Assembly: GCA_963682175.1 (NCBI GenBank)
Contig: OY821771.1
Coordinates: 29,904,201 to 29,968,200, forward strand
DNA length: 64,000 nucleotides
Source: Triglochin maritima
Lineage: Eukaryota; Streptophyta; Magnoliopsida; Alismatales; Juncaginaceae
Direction of reading: 5' to 3'
The position numbers were made by a program, and so were the translations under genes. The notes beneath the pieces are model-generated. The model worked only from the letters and a program-made list of their open reading frames with translations, did not search any database and was not told where the DNA came from. Below, in pieces: positions 9,918 to 21,387 of the stretch. Position 1 is the stretch's first letter. Every line of letters starts with the position of its first letter.

Positions 9918-11325
9918 TGAATTACATCATTTCATGCTCATATTTGTATCTTATATCTATTATCTTTCACCTAAACAATGCTATGTCACGAGTTTTATAT
10001 TTAGTTTTCAGGAATAAATAAGTTTGAAGAGATGAAACATAAAAGGACCCAAACGCTGGGAAAAAGACTGGATTGTGAGATCTAGGGACCAAGATGCAAG
10101 GGAGAAGGACCTGAACGCAAGACAGAGGGACCTAAGAGCAAAACAGAATACTTCACACCATCATGGGGAGTATTTTCGCAATTGGATTCGGGTCGGACCT
10201 CCAACAAACCAACCAGATGCATCCAAGACCAACAAACACTTCGAGCAAAGCCCACAAAGAAAACCAAACGGATCTAAACCATATAGACCGCCAATTGGCG
10301 GTCTGGAACCGCCAATTGGCGGTCCAGATAGCCCAGAATCCGTTTAGTTTTCTGTAGCACGTGTATTAGTGTATGCTTAGTGTATTTTTGGTATTGGTTT
10401 AGTCTCACATCGGGGGATTGTCCCGGATTAGCTTTTTCCATGCCTATAAATAGAACTCTTCACGTCCTTTTGTAATCACTCCATATTTTAAGTGGCTATT
10501 CTTCCTACTAGAAGTGAGGCCTTGAAGCACACACTAAAGTAGGAGGATGCTACTTTTAATGTGGGTCATTTTATCAATAAAGTTTTGTATTTCTTTCATT
10601 GTTTATGCTTCTTTTATTGTTTGTGCATGTTTTAGTTTAATCGTCTTTTATTTCTAGCTTAGTTTTAATATGCTTTCTTTGCTTAGTTTAATAATTAGTG
10701 TAATGTTTAGTGAGTAGTTCCATCCCCTTTGGGGGGTGGAGTAGATGTACATACATGCATTAGAGAATGGGATGAATGCTTTATTTTTGATGTGTTGATA
10801 AAACATGAATGTATGCTTGCTTGTTTAGGATAGAATTTATAACTTGATGAGTTTTGCCAAAATGATTAGACACCTCTCATGCTTGTTTTGGTTCTGAAAT
10901 AAACAACTTGCATATGTAAATGTTAATCAACTAAGTTGGTGAATAGATTGATAGGTTTTGCCATAACATTTAGACACTTCCTATGCTTGATAAACACCAC
11001 CTTAATTTGTGCTTAAAGAATGTATTATACACCCACCTCTTTGTATGTGTGCACTCACTCCACCCCTTAGGGGTTTTCCCATTCCTGAATTCCAACATTC
11101 TTCTTTTGTTCTTCGCTTAGTTGTCATTTCATTGTTTGGTTCATCCTTTCGCATTTCCTACTTCTTAGCGTAGTATAGAGTAGAGTAGCATAAACATCTT
11201 TCTCCCCTATTTTTGCCACTTGATTTCGTACAAGCAAGAGGCTACTCACCTCCCTGAGGACGACCCGTACTTGCCACCGCTTCATCGCGGCCGTGCATTT
11301 GCGGTTTAAAATAAAACGTTCAACA
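9918..11325 (+). repeat. Element B 5' LTR (1408 bp)
   Basis: Starts TGAATTACATC and ends GTTCAACA. It has two palindromes (10286-10303 perfect 18 bp, 10308-10323 perfect 16 bp), a USE-like GTCTCACATCG at 10402-10412 and TATAAATA at 10445-10452. Confidence 0.93.
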
Positions 11326-11331
11326 AGTTTT

Positions 11332-11349
11332 TGGCGCCGTTGCCGGGGA
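11332..11349 (+). promoter_or_regulatory. Primer binding site of B (tRNA-Asp)
   Basis: TGGCGCCGTTGCCGGGGA, unmutated, seven bases after the LTR end. Confidence 0.93.
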
Positions 11350-12338
11350 GGTGCCAGTCCAGACTCTTGTTTGGACGATTCGAGTGGATTTAATTTTTGT
11401 TTTGTAGTTTTTCTTTGTTTCAGGAGACTTGGAGTGGTCAGGAGGAGCACCTGGAGAAGTTTTGAAGCATGCTGGGCACTGTAGACCGCCAATTGGCGGT
11501 CTGGTAAGCTCAGCTCGCTTTCTTATTTCTTTGGTCTGTTTACTTTATCTGATATAGTGGTCTGAGACTTAATTTGACATGTTTTGACTTATAGTTTGTT
11601 CCCAGATCAATAATCAAACCTCCCTTAAGCAACTTGGACCCTAAAACTCAAAGCAAAAGATTAGGCAATTTTTTTGTTTAGGCTATGCATCATGTATGTG
11701 ACTTAGGCATTTAGATTGTCTTTTATCTGAGCTTTATTTTCTGTTGCTGAGAGCTGGCGTGAGGTACGCACCTTCTACTCTCATTCATGCAGTTCGTATG
11801 AACATGCATTAGTTAGTAGGAAGTGCATTGCAACAAGTGTGAGTTAGCGTTGTTTGGAGAGTTGATTGCTAGATTTAGGACTCCAAAACGCTACTAAGGA
11901 GCGGCTGTCCTGTAAAAGACGAGATCCCCGGATCTTGGCTCACTTGCTGGGCTTTGTGGTCCTCGTTGTAGGGAGGTGAGGCGTGTTGAGGCCGTGTGAC
12001 CTCGCAGTTAGGCGTCGTCTAGCTATAAGGACCTATAGCGACCTTAGGATTGTTTGAGCCTTGTTTGCTTGTGTGCTTCTACCTGTACCCATCCGCCGTA
12101 GCATAAGGACTTCTTCCCTTCTCTCCTGAGTCATTCTTTCTCTCCTGTGTTCCCCCGTCTTCTCCTCTACACACATTCTTTGTTAAAAAAAATATTGTTT
12201 TGTGTGTGTGCACCTTTGTGCATGATTTGGTGGACACGAGACGAGAGTGGTCGTTTGACGAGGAGCGTTGTCAATCCGGCTTCGGTCATCGATTTCTCGA
12301 CACCTCCCTCCTCTCGTGTCGCACGTAGTTCGGGTCCA
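11350..12338 (+). other. Element B leader
   Basis: Non-coding. A perfect 20-bp palindrome AGACCGCCAATTGGCGGTCT lies at 11483-11502, about 135 bases after the primer site. A splice-donor-like GAG|GTACGC starts near 11761. It lacks the GGTGGGGGATTTCATCACCC box: relative to A and C a segment is missing after 'ctgtcctgtaaaaga' near 11920. A pyrimidine tract with CTGAG at about 12115-12175 is a possible acceptor region. Confidence 0.7.
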
Positions 12339-15327
12339 ATGGCTACTAATTTCCGTGAGGAGGAGCAGTTGCTGGACCCACCTGCTCCACCAGTGCTTCC
12401 AGTTGTCGTTCCTATACCTCTTCGTGATCGATGCTACCCGAGCCGTACAGCTCTACCTTCATGCATCGTATTACCAGAGGCTAATGGGAACCATTTTGTG
12501 GTTAAGCCTCAATTCATTTCCATGCTCCCTCATTTCACTGGGAAAGGTGACCCCTATATCTTTCTCAGGGAATTTGAGGAGGTCTGTGCTATGTTCAAGC
12601 TGCAACAACTTAGCACAGACTCCATCCATCTTAGGCTCGTTCCTTTTGCACTAAAGGATGATGCCAAGAAGTGGTTGTACAGCAACCAGGCAAATTCCTT
12701 TAGGACTTGGGATGAGTTTCAATCTGCATTCCTCAAGAAGTACTTTCCTAATCATTGGACTCAAAAATTGAGGAACGAAATCAATTCGTTCTATCAACAT
12801 GAGACCGAACCATTTCATGCATATCTTGAGAGGTTCAAAGAGCTACTATCCTCGTGCCCTCACCATGGCATTGAGTTGTGGCGTCTTTGTCAGATTGCGT
12901 ATGAGGGTCTTCACATCCCGTCCAGAACGCTCCTTGAGTCCATGTGTCAAGGAGAGTTCTTGGGAAAGGATGAAAGGGAGGCATGGGCCTTCCTAGAAGA
13001 CCTCGCTGAGAAAACCATGCAGTGGGAGAGTGTGAGGGAACCACCTGCATCATCTAGTATAGGAGCGAGGATCGCGAATGCAAACTCGACTAGATCGGGT
13101 ACCGCATTTGCTATCGATACCACTACGGCCACCGAGGCACGCATGGCGGCTTTAATGCGCCGTATAGATTCGATTGAGCTCCAAAACCAACAAAGTGCAC
13201 CTCACATGTCTACATCTGGTCCAGTTCCCGGTCATTCATGTGGTAGGATAGGTCATGTAGAAAGCGAGTGTGAGTCCATTCTTCCTAAGATGGAGCGTGT
13301 CAACGCCGTCTATGATAGAGCCAGGAATGACCCATACTCATCATCTTATAATCCTGGATGGAGGAATCACCCCAATTTTTCATGGAACCAAACTAATGCC
13401 CCGGGTGGTCCTCCAAACTCCTCTAGACCACCTTACCAATCACACCAACCTCCCATGCATGCGCATTCCTATCAGCCACCCCAAGCGCAAACCACCAATC
13501 AATCGGGTTTCCCAAATTCCAATAATATGGAAACCCGATTCAATTCGCTTGAGACCTTGACTCGTGGACTTTAAAACTCAATGAAAATTTTTATGTCAAA
13601 CACGAGTCAAGTTCTCACTTCAAATCAGCAGACCATCAAATCTCTAGAGCTTCAGATGGGCCAATTGGCTCAGTTTGTACATGAAAGAGAGAGGGTCTTT
13701 TCCTAGCCAGCCTGAGGCTAACCCCCGCATCTACCAACAACAACAAATGCAAAATGAGAATGTGGTACCTCGGGGGAGGCAAGTGAACCATGTGGAGGAA
13801 CCTGTTCACCATGTCAATTCCATTGTGACCTTAAGGAATGGAAAACAGGTTGACAATCACATTTCCTTGCCACAACAACCACCATCTATGCAGCCCCTCA
13901 GTGGGAATGGTGGTGAAGAAGAGGCTGAGGGTGAGGGTAATACACCAAGGCTTCCTTCTTAGGCACAACAGAAAACCTACCTTCCAAAAGCTCCCTATCC
14001 AAGTAGGTTAAACAAAAAGCAGAGTGACAACTTGGACAAGATATTAGAGGTGTTTAAGCAAGTGAAGGTTAACATCCCCTTGTCGGATGTCATCCAACAA
14101 ATACCTCAATATGCCAAAGTGTTGAAGGATCTCTGCACGACCAAGAGGAACACCAATGTTCCTAAGAAAGCATTCTTGGCTGCAAATATCAGCTCACTTT
14201 TGTCCAATCCCACCTACACAAAATACAAGGACCCGGGGTGTCCTACTATTCAGTGTACGATAGGGGACACTAGAATGAGCAATGTTTTGCTTGATTTAGG
14301 ATCAGCGGTCAACCTCCTCCCATTCTCTGTTTATCAACAGTTTAACTTGGGAGAATTGAAACCAACTAAGATCACCCTCCAATTGGCGGATAGATCCATT
14401 CGTATTCCCATGGGGATTATCGAGGACGTGCTTATCAAAGTTGGAGATTTTATATTTCTAGTCAATTTTGTTGTCCTCGATACCAATCCTGTTACGAACA
14501 CCCACTCTCAAATACCTTTGATTTTGGGTAGACCATTTCTGGCAACCTCCAATGCCTTGATTAATTGTAGAAATGGTCTCATGAAGCTCTCATTCGGTAA
14601 CATGAGTGCCGAGTTTCATGTGTTCAACTCTGGTAAGCAACATGAACCCATGGATGAACCTTTAAATCTAAATCTCATCCGCCAATTGGAGAAACCACCA
14701 CAAAATCAACGAACACCCCTAACCCCAATGCAACTCGTTGAGAATGTTCGTGGGCCCGACGAAAACTCATTGCCTGTCTTCGCAATGCAACAGAGTGAGC
14801 TGGCCTCGAACATGAATGTCCAAAGGGAGTGTTCGTTGCATGATTCAGTTGAGAGTACTAGTGAGAGTGAGACACCTCATCATATGCCTATACCAGAAGA
14901 TATCTCTACCTCAGATCCGATGGCCATTGAGCCATTTGAGCTTCATATTGACTCCAACAAGGACCCACCTATGACCGAGCTTATGCTTGATGATCTAAAT
15001 GATGGTGGGAGGTCCTTGTTGGATGACTTGGGGAGATGCCCCATTCTTAGTGATGCAAGTCTGCTGCATCCATCGAATGAGCCTGAGGAACTCATTCCGA
15101 TGCACCCGCCTATTGGTTGGAGGGTTTTGTTCGATGAGCAATTAAACCCTAGTGAGGCAACACAACTTCATTCTTTGTTGCCCACACCCAACCAATATCA
15201 TGAGGGGTTCGAGCCTTTCAGCTTTGACCTTTCACCCCTCATGACACCTCAGAGTACCAGTGGACTTTGCCCATCTCGGCAAGTCTCTGGTCCTCATGAC
15301 TTGATGTTCTCATTTGATGTTCCTTGA
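12339..15327 (+). pseudogene. Element B gag-protease-CTD polyprotein, three lesions
   Basis: ATG at 12339; the frame is open upstream to about 12147, so an earlier start is possible. Order: capsid domain (about 12430-13040), knuckle HSCGRIGHVESEC near 13230-13275 with H where a first cysteine is expected, coiled coil (about 13535-13690), basic proline-rich linker, aspartic protease with 'LLDLGSAVNLLP' (about 14285-14320) and 'ILGRPFLAT' near 14521, then the C-terminal domain with GWRV near 15115. Lesions: TAA at 13572-13574, a 2-base deletion in the GA run near 13683, and TAG at 13960-13962. The protease-CTD part is unbroken from about 13963 to the stop at 15325-15327. Confidence 0.9.
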
Positions 15328-16884
15328 CCAAATGATTATGAGAATATCTTGGTTGATGTATATATCTTGTAAAAAAAAAGAAAAAAAAAACAGTGTAATA
15401 AAAGACTCCTTCAGTGAGCATCGATTGTTGTGAGCCCCAACCCTTGTGTACTTGGGCCCCAATTTCTTCACGTATTTATCTCCCTTCTTCAGCTTCTCAC
15501 AGGTTTTGAGGGAATTTGGGTTTGTGACCATCAAAATGACCCTGAATGTCCCTTTGTACTTCATGTTGGTGAGATCTTTCCTTTTTCATGCATATCTACA
15601 TATAGTATCTTGTTCACATTCATTGAGGACAATGCATGAAGTAGGTGTGGGGGGTGTTTTACGTGTGTACATAGTCGAGTCTTTTTCTTTTGATTTTGTT
15701 TTCTTTTTGTGTGTATTGTTAGGGTCATGTTAGTGTGCTGCATTTAATATCGATATATCTGCTTGCCATGATCCTTGGGTGACTTGTCTTCTTTTGCTTG
15801 CCTAGTGCTTTAAAATTTTCACATTTGTTTCAAAATCTTCATGTGTTTGCGAAAGAAAATGTTTTTGTGGGTTTTGCGTGTGTTTAGCATGTGCAAAACC
15901 GTTGAGAGGCAAAGTAAAAAGAAAGCTCCCAAAATTGTCTTGAACTTGATGCATTAGGATTTTTGGTTTACTGGCTTTAGGTCTTATCGAGTCGTTAGGA
16001 TGCACCCCGGTTTTCCCTCGGGGGGCGTGTAATCATAGGGTTTCAGTACTCAAACATTTAAAGAAGTCCACCCTAAACCTAGTGAGTCAAATAATTTGTG
16101 TTTGTGAGTATAAGGATGTTTGTCGTAGTCGAGGGCCCTTAATCTCTTTTTGTGAAACTTAAGAGTAGGGGTTTTGGTTCCCATATAAATAAATAAGTGG
16201 TTTTCTCTCTTCTCGCACGGCTCCTATCACTCGGGAAAGTAGGTCTGAGGGGACTTTGTGCATGGTGCTTTCGAGTCATCTGACTTGGGATGCGCCGACC
16301 GAACTCCCGTTACATGGGTGGTAGGGATCACCCTATGTGGAGATTTGGGGGAAGGTGCACGTGATAGTGTAAGTCCTCATAGGCAATGATGTACGAAACC
16401 TGACCCTGGGAGAATCAAACACCAACCAATAAAATGCTCCAAAGAAAAAGGAAAAAAAATCAATCAAATAAGAACCAAAATGGACTTTACACATTGTATC
16501 ACATTCAGAAGTTAAGGTTGCCCATGTCTTTCACTTAAGTCCTTGGCTAATTTTCATGAATAACTCATTAGGCTAGGTGTGTGGACGGATTACATATATA
16601 GAGTCGACCCGTAGTATTACCGCGTCCCATGATCGACAAAATAAGTCCAACGAGTCGTGTAGCTAGATTGATTAATGCATCTTGTTCGGATGTTGTGGGT
16701 ATATCCGCTGAAAACCCTCAGGAGACAACACTCCTCCTTGGCAACAGGGAGGTTTAATGGCTTGTTGCACGTGCTAAGTGCAACCGTGATTCCTACGAAA
16801 GTGAGTTAGGATTTCTTGTTTTTCGCATGCTTTTCTCTTTCTTTGTTTTGCTCGGGACTAGCAAAAGTTAGGTGTGGGGGTATT
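15328..16884 (+). other. Element B 3' non-coding module
   Basis: Same layout as in A: TAGGTGTGGGGGG box at 15642, about 1.2 kb of conserved non-coding sequence, the block near 16755-16812, and the 3' purine tract at 16869-16880. No gene is supported. Confidence 0.75.
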
Positions 16885-18272
16885 TGAATGACATCATTTC
16901 ATGCTCATATTTGTATCTTATATCCATTATCTTTCACCTAAACAATGCTATGTCACGAGTTTTATGTTTAGTTTTCAGGAATAAATAGGTTTGAAGAGAT
17001 GAAACATAAAAGGACCCAAAAGCTGGGAAAAAGGACTGGATTGTGAGATCTGGGGACCAAGATGCAAGGGAGAAGGACCTGAACGCAAGACAGAGGGACC
17101 TAAGAGCAAAACAGAATACTTCACACCATCATGGGGAGTATTTTAGCAATTGGATTCGGGTCGGAGCTCCAACAAACCAACCAGATGTATCCAAGACCAA
17201 CAAACACTTCAAGCAAAGCCCACAAAGAAAACCAAACGGATCTAAACCATATAGACCGCCAATTGGCGGTCCAGATAGCCCAGAATCTGTTTAGTTTTCT
17301 GTAGCACGTGTATTAGTGTATGCTTAGTGTATTTTTGGTATTGGTTTAGTCCCTCATCGGGGGATTGTCCCGGATTAGCTTTTTCCATGCCTATAAATAG
17401 AACTCTTCACCTCCTTTTGTAATCACTCCATATTTTAAGTGGCTATTCTTCCTACTAGAAGTGAGGCCTTGAAGCACACACTAAAGTAGGAGGATGCTAC
17501 TTTTAATGTGAGTCATTTTATCAATAAAGTTTTGTGTTTCTTTTATTGTTTATGCTTCTTTTATTGTTTAAGCATGTTTTAGTTTAATCGTCTTTTGTTT
17601 CTAGCTTAGTTTTAATATGCTTTCTTTGCTTAGTTTAATAATTAGTGTAATGTTTAGTGAGTAGTTCCATCCCCTTTGGGGGGTGGAGTAGATGTACATA
17701 CATGCATTAGAGAATGGGATGAATGCTTTATTTTTTATGTGTTGATAAAACATGAATGTATGCTTGCTTGTTTAGGATAGAATTTATAACTTGATGAGTT
17801 TTGCCAAAATGATTAGACACCTCTCATGCTTGTTTAGGTTCTGAAATAAACAACTTGCATATGTAAATGTTAATCAACTAAGTTGGTGAATAGATTGATA
17901 GGTTTTGCCATAACATTTAGACACTTCCTATGCTTGATAAACACCACCTTAATTTGTGCTTAAAGAACATATTCTACACCCAACTCTTTATATGTGTGCA
18001 CTCACTCCACCCCTTAGGGGTTTTCCCATTCCTGAATTCCAACATTCTTCTTTTGTTCTTCGCTTAGTTGTCATTTCATTGTTTGGTTCTTCCTTTCGCA
18101 TTTCCTACTTCTTAGCGTAGTATAGAGTAGAGTAGCATAAACATCTTTCTCCCCTATTTTTGCCACTTGATTTCGTACAAGCAAGAGGCTACTTACCTCC
18201 CTGAGGACGACCCGTACTTTCCACCGCTTCATCGCGGTCGTGCACTTGCGGTTTAATTTAAAACGTTCAAAA
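16885..18272 (+). repeat. Element B 3' LTR (1388 bp)
   Basis: Starts TGAATGACATC. It carries one palindrome (gaccgccaattggcggtc near 17254-17271) where the 5' LTR has two; exactly one 21-bp unit is missing. The USE is degenerate (GTCCCTCATCG, 17349-17359), with the TATA box at 17392. Confidence 0.93.
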
Positions 18273-18277
18273 TAACA

Positions 18278-18607
18278 CCACCTTAATTTGTGCTTAAAGA
18301 ATGTGTTCAACACTCACCTCTTTGCTTTTGTGCACTAACTCCACCCCTTAGGGGTTTTCCCATATCTGTATTCCAGCATTCTTCTTTTGTTCTTAGCTTA
18401 GTTGTCATTTCATTGGTTGTTTCTTTCCTTCGCATTTCATACTTCTTAGCGTAGTTTAGTGTAGAGTAGCATAATCGATCTTTCTCCCCCAATTTTTGCC
18501 ACTTGATTTCTGATAAACAAGAGGATGCTCACCTCCCTGAGGACAACCCGTACTTGTCACCGCTCCATCGTGGTCGTGCACTTGCGGTTTAAATAAAACA
18601 ATCAACA
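18278..18607 (+). repeat. Element A 3' LTR, second part
   Basis: Resumes with 'ccaccttaatttgtgc' after B's right TAACA. It runs through the U5 hairpin to the end ...CAATCAACA at 18607. It pairs with 1-281. Confidence 0.92.
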
Positions 18608-19440
18608 CTATACTTGAGCACGCTTGGATATTGATATGGAATGGATATGCAAGTGGTGAAGTTTTGACTTGAGTGGTGAGGGGTGAGAGCTTGAAGATGA
18701 AGAAGATTTGGCTTTGAGTATTGCATAGATAGGAAATGTTCAAGAGATCCAAAACCAACAAATGTGGTCCTATTTATAAGCCTCCAAGCTAACCTAGCCT
18801 TTTGGGAGTTGGTGTGGGAGATGGAGCAATAGGAATGCAAGATGTGACTTAAGTTCGGGCAGTTTTCGACGCATATTCGGTCGACCGTTAACAGAACGGT
18901 AGTCTGAAGAATTGGTCTGATTTACGAATTCGGTTGACCGACTATATGTCAGATAATCATTCACTAAGCTCTAGTAGCTTTTATCAATTTAGCCCTAATT
19001 AAGTTTGGTTAACCGAATGTCATTCGGTTCACCATTCCAAAGTGGACAGTAAGATTGGTTGGGCTCTGATTTACTCAAGTTCGGCTCACCGTATACATTT
19101 CGGTAGACCGAAGTTAGCGTGGGTTTTGCACAGACAATTATAGCTCAAATAGTCGTTGGGTACAGCGGTCAAGTGTCACGTGTAAATAGTCGTTGCCCAC
19201 CTAAAGCCAATAAGGAATCGGTAGACCGATAGGTATTTGGTCGTTCGAAGTGGGACAAATCAATTGGGCTCTAGGGACTCGATTTGAATGTGATCGTTGG
19301 AGCAAAGTCCAAAATTGTTCTTATTCTAGACGAGTATTGACCGACTCTAGACAGAGTTTGGACAAACGTGTCCACAACTATTCACAATCTGGACGAGTCT
19401 TGACTGAGTCTGGGATGAGTCCCCACATTAACATCATCTG
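18608..19440 (-). mobile_element. Copia-type LTR remnant into which A inserted
   Basis: Homologous along its length to LTR K (58992-60550) and of the same style as E's LTRs. Shared signs are the GGTCGACC-like repeats, 'tggacagtaa', 'acttaag.tcggg' and a minus-strand TATA box (TATTTATA at 18771-18778). The other part of the LTR lies left of element A, outside the window. The right end is uncertain: similarity to K fades after about 19250. Confidence 0.6.
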
Positions 19441-19537
19441 AGAAATATGCTTATATTTCCACTTCTTCCCAGAGTACCCCTATCATTTAAATAAAGAAAT
19501 CATTTTCTTTGTCTCTTTCCTTCGGTAGTTGCAAACA

Positions 19538-19574
19538 TCTCTCTCTCTCTCTCTCACTCACTCTCTCTCTCTCT
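19538..19574. repeat. CT microsatellite
   Basis: Two runs of CT dinucleotides separated by 'cactcact'. CT tracts like this are common in plant 5' untranslated regions. Here it precedes 'gaagcctacgacgatggtcag', but no coding exon can be confirmed. Confidence 0.8.
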
Positions 19575-19989
19575 ATTTTTCGCGTGTCCCTTCTCTCTCG
19601 TACTCAACCCCTCAATCAAACACAACGTTGTACCTTGTCGAACAACTCCTCCATTGAAGCCTACGACGATGGTCAGTTTAAGGACACGTTTTGTTTATGT
19701 TTTTTTAGTCTTTTGATATAGTCTTATAAGGTTAGGTTAGGTTATTATTTCTATCAAAAATGTAGTTTATTACCTTCTGTTACTGGAATTAATTTTAGTT
19801 TTGTGGCCGGTGTTAGAAGTGTAACTGTTTTCCTGTGTTTCCGACGAGGTTCGATAGGTACTTGATTGTTTATGTAGGCATGATATTTTTCGAAAACATT
19901 TAATTGACGTTCAACATATTTTTCGTTACTTCTTTACAGATCTATTAATATATACTTACTGTGTTCATGAGACAAAGAGTTACTCCAAT

Positions 19990-20480
19990 GATCGATGCTT
20001 CAAATATGTCTGATCCACCACAACAACAATATCACAAACTATTTTGTGTTATTGTGGAGTCGTTGCAATCTTTATGCAAGTTGGTGAACTACGAATCAGG
20101 GGGAGCGGATTTCTAATTATCATTCCTGAAGGATAAAACCCAAAATGTTTATAGTTGTACTCTTTTTTTCTTTTTCAAATTTTTTCTTACAAGGTTTTTA
20201 CTGATTAAAGGTTTTTAACGAGGCAACTTGTACAATTGTGTTAGTGTATGTCATGAACTCTTTTTCTTTTAGTTTTTTTCTCACTGGGTTTTGTAGCAAA
20301 GTTTTTAACGAGACATGAACATAACGTCATATTATTTATGAGAGTTTGTAAATGTATTATAACTAAGAGGGAGAATCATACGCTCTGTTTTCCTTCACCA
20401 AGTTTTGTCCCACAATGTTTTACTCGACAAGGTTTTTAACAAGACAGACTGAAACACGTATATTGTAAGGTATTTCAAGA
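19990..20480 (+). mobile_element. Decayed copia-type 3' end and LTR-like sequence
   Basis: 'cgaatcagggggagcgg' near 20092 resembles a copia purine tract. It is followed by 'ggtttttaacgaggcaac' (about 20210), echoed as 'gtttttaacgagac' and 'ggtttttaacaagaca', wording typical of plant copia LTR ends. No coding sequence, no second LTR and no duplications are visible. 19575-19989 and 20481-20760 show nothing I recognise. Confidence 0.45.
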
Positions 20481-20789
20481 AAAGGTTTCAGGCATGTACT
20501 CATACTTACGTACACATGCATTTCCTGCGAAAATATGTACTAAAACAAATCCACTTTACAACTCCCAATTAAATAGTTCACCCTCCATCCCCCCACAATT
20601 TAATCTTTTTTCATATATATAACTCCAAAATGACATAAAAGTAAAAAAACAAAATTCCATTTGAAACCACTCTCCGACTCCTACTTTCCAAATGGACTCC
20701 CCCAAGACTTTTATATACATATGTATACCACCCTAAACAATCCCACTTCATCATAATATTCAAATCATTCTTTCCTCCAACTTCCCAAA

Positions 20790-21172
20790 TTGACTCCCCA
20801 AGACTTCAACACAACCATCTTCTCCTCCGGCCTCCGTCACAGACCTAGTCGACTCTTTGGAGAATCTCCTCCTCCAAGAAGACATACCCTTAAGCACCTC
20901 TCCACCTCCAAGCACATCTCCTTCCATGTCCGGCTCTCCAATGCCAAAACGCCCAAGAAGCCCGTCCGACCCCCCAATTGTGGGACCGCCAACACTGACA
21001 AGCTCACGCAGTTGATAGAGATGCCTACAAAGGGAGCGGAGAATACAAAGGCCGCGAGGATAGAGAAGGTGAGAGAGATGCTCTTGAAGGACAATATGAT
21101 GTTGAGAATGGTGCAAAAGCAAATGAAAAGGAGGATAAGGTTCTTGGGCACCACAAAGAGGAGGAGGAGTTT
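20790..21172 (+). pseudogene. Candidate host gene, 5' piece, interrupted by element H
   Basis: Open frame of uncertain start. The reading begins after a TAA at 20754-20756. The first in-frame codon usable as a start is TTG at 20790, and the first ATG is at 21021 (MPTKGAENTK). An upstream exon is possible. The sequence is basic, ending in 'KQMKRR' and 'TTKRRR'. At 21172 it runs into element H. With H and one AGTTT copy removed, it joins in phase to 36683-36815 and stays open for about 170 codons. I do not recognise the family. The preserved frame on both sides of a 15.5-kb insertion is the main support for a real gene. Confidence 0.55.
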
Positions 21173-21369
21173 TGTTACATCCCTAAACCCATTTAGGGTG
21201 CTAATGGGTGTTAGGAGGAGATATGGTGATTAGGGAGGAGGTTTTGCATGGGGAAGTGGTGTTGCACAGTGTGTGCATGGGAATGGAGGAGAATAGGGTG
21301 GGTAGGGGATGGGTTGGTGGTGGTTGTGATGATGGAGTTGGGAGGGGTTATGAGAAACGTTTTTCTCTC
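21173..21369 (+). repeat. Element H 5' LTR fragment
   Basis: Matches 31800-31995 almost base for base, through 'ggtgctaatgggtgttagg' to 'gggttatgagaaacg'. It then ends at a CT-rich junction (about 21362-21373) and continues as reverse transcriptase codons. The junction lies in TCTCTCTC, which is also present at this point in the intact LTR. Confidence 0.88.
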
Positions 21370-21372
21370 TCT

Positions 21373-21387
21373 CCCACGAATGCACCT
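21373..21387 (+). pseudogene. Short reverse-transcriptase scrap of H left of G
   Basis: Five codons (P-T-N-A-P) that join across G in phase to 'A-G-F-M-D-L-M-N' at 29474 onward, the usual gypsy reverse transcriptase wording. Its last five bases CACCT are G's left target-site duplication. Confidence 0.8.

Larger units (their letters stand above)
9918..18272 (+). mobile_element. Element B: full-length non-autonomous gag-protease LTR element nested in A's 3' LTR
   Basis: 8355 bp flanked by TAACA at 9913-9917 and 18273-18277. It has both LTRs, primer site, leader, gag-protease frame, 3' module and purine tract. There is no reverse transcriptase or integrase between 11326 and 16884. The last base pair of the 3' LTR is AA instead of CA, apparently a point change. 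It is the most complete copy of this family in the window. Confidence 0.95.
1..18607 (+). mobile_element. Element A: non-autonomous Ty3/gypsy (Athila/Tat-like) LTR retrotransposon, left end outside the window
   Basis: The window opens inside the 5' LTR, which ends at 281. The 3' LTR starts at 8846, is split by element B, and ends at 18607. The visible 5' LTR part and the 3' LTR part at 18278-18607 share diagnostic variants such as the block around 'cccatatctgtattccag' and 'ggatgctcacc', which pairs them as one element. Internal order is primer site, leader, gag-protease frame, non-coding 3' module, purine tract. No reverse transcriptase or integrase is present. The right flank begins CTATA (18608-18612), the predicted target-site duplication; the left copy is outside the window. 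N and B are nested inside. Confidence 0.9.

Noticed and set aside
10286..10325. Repeated palindromes considered as a CRISPR-like or satellite array.
   Set aside because: At most two units per LTR, no spacers, and the host is a plant.
1..18607. Possible endogenous pararetrovirus.
   Set aside because: No movement protein, coat protein or viral polymerase. LTRs with 5-bp duplications and purine tracts show LTR retrotransposons.
19509..19721. Small frame after the CT repeat as a coding exon.
   Set aside because: Its start is not ATG, its sequence is mostly translated CT repeat, and no continuation is visible.
20837..21154. Minus-strand open frame overlapping the candidate host gene.
   Set aside because: Only the plus-strand frame joins in phase across element H.
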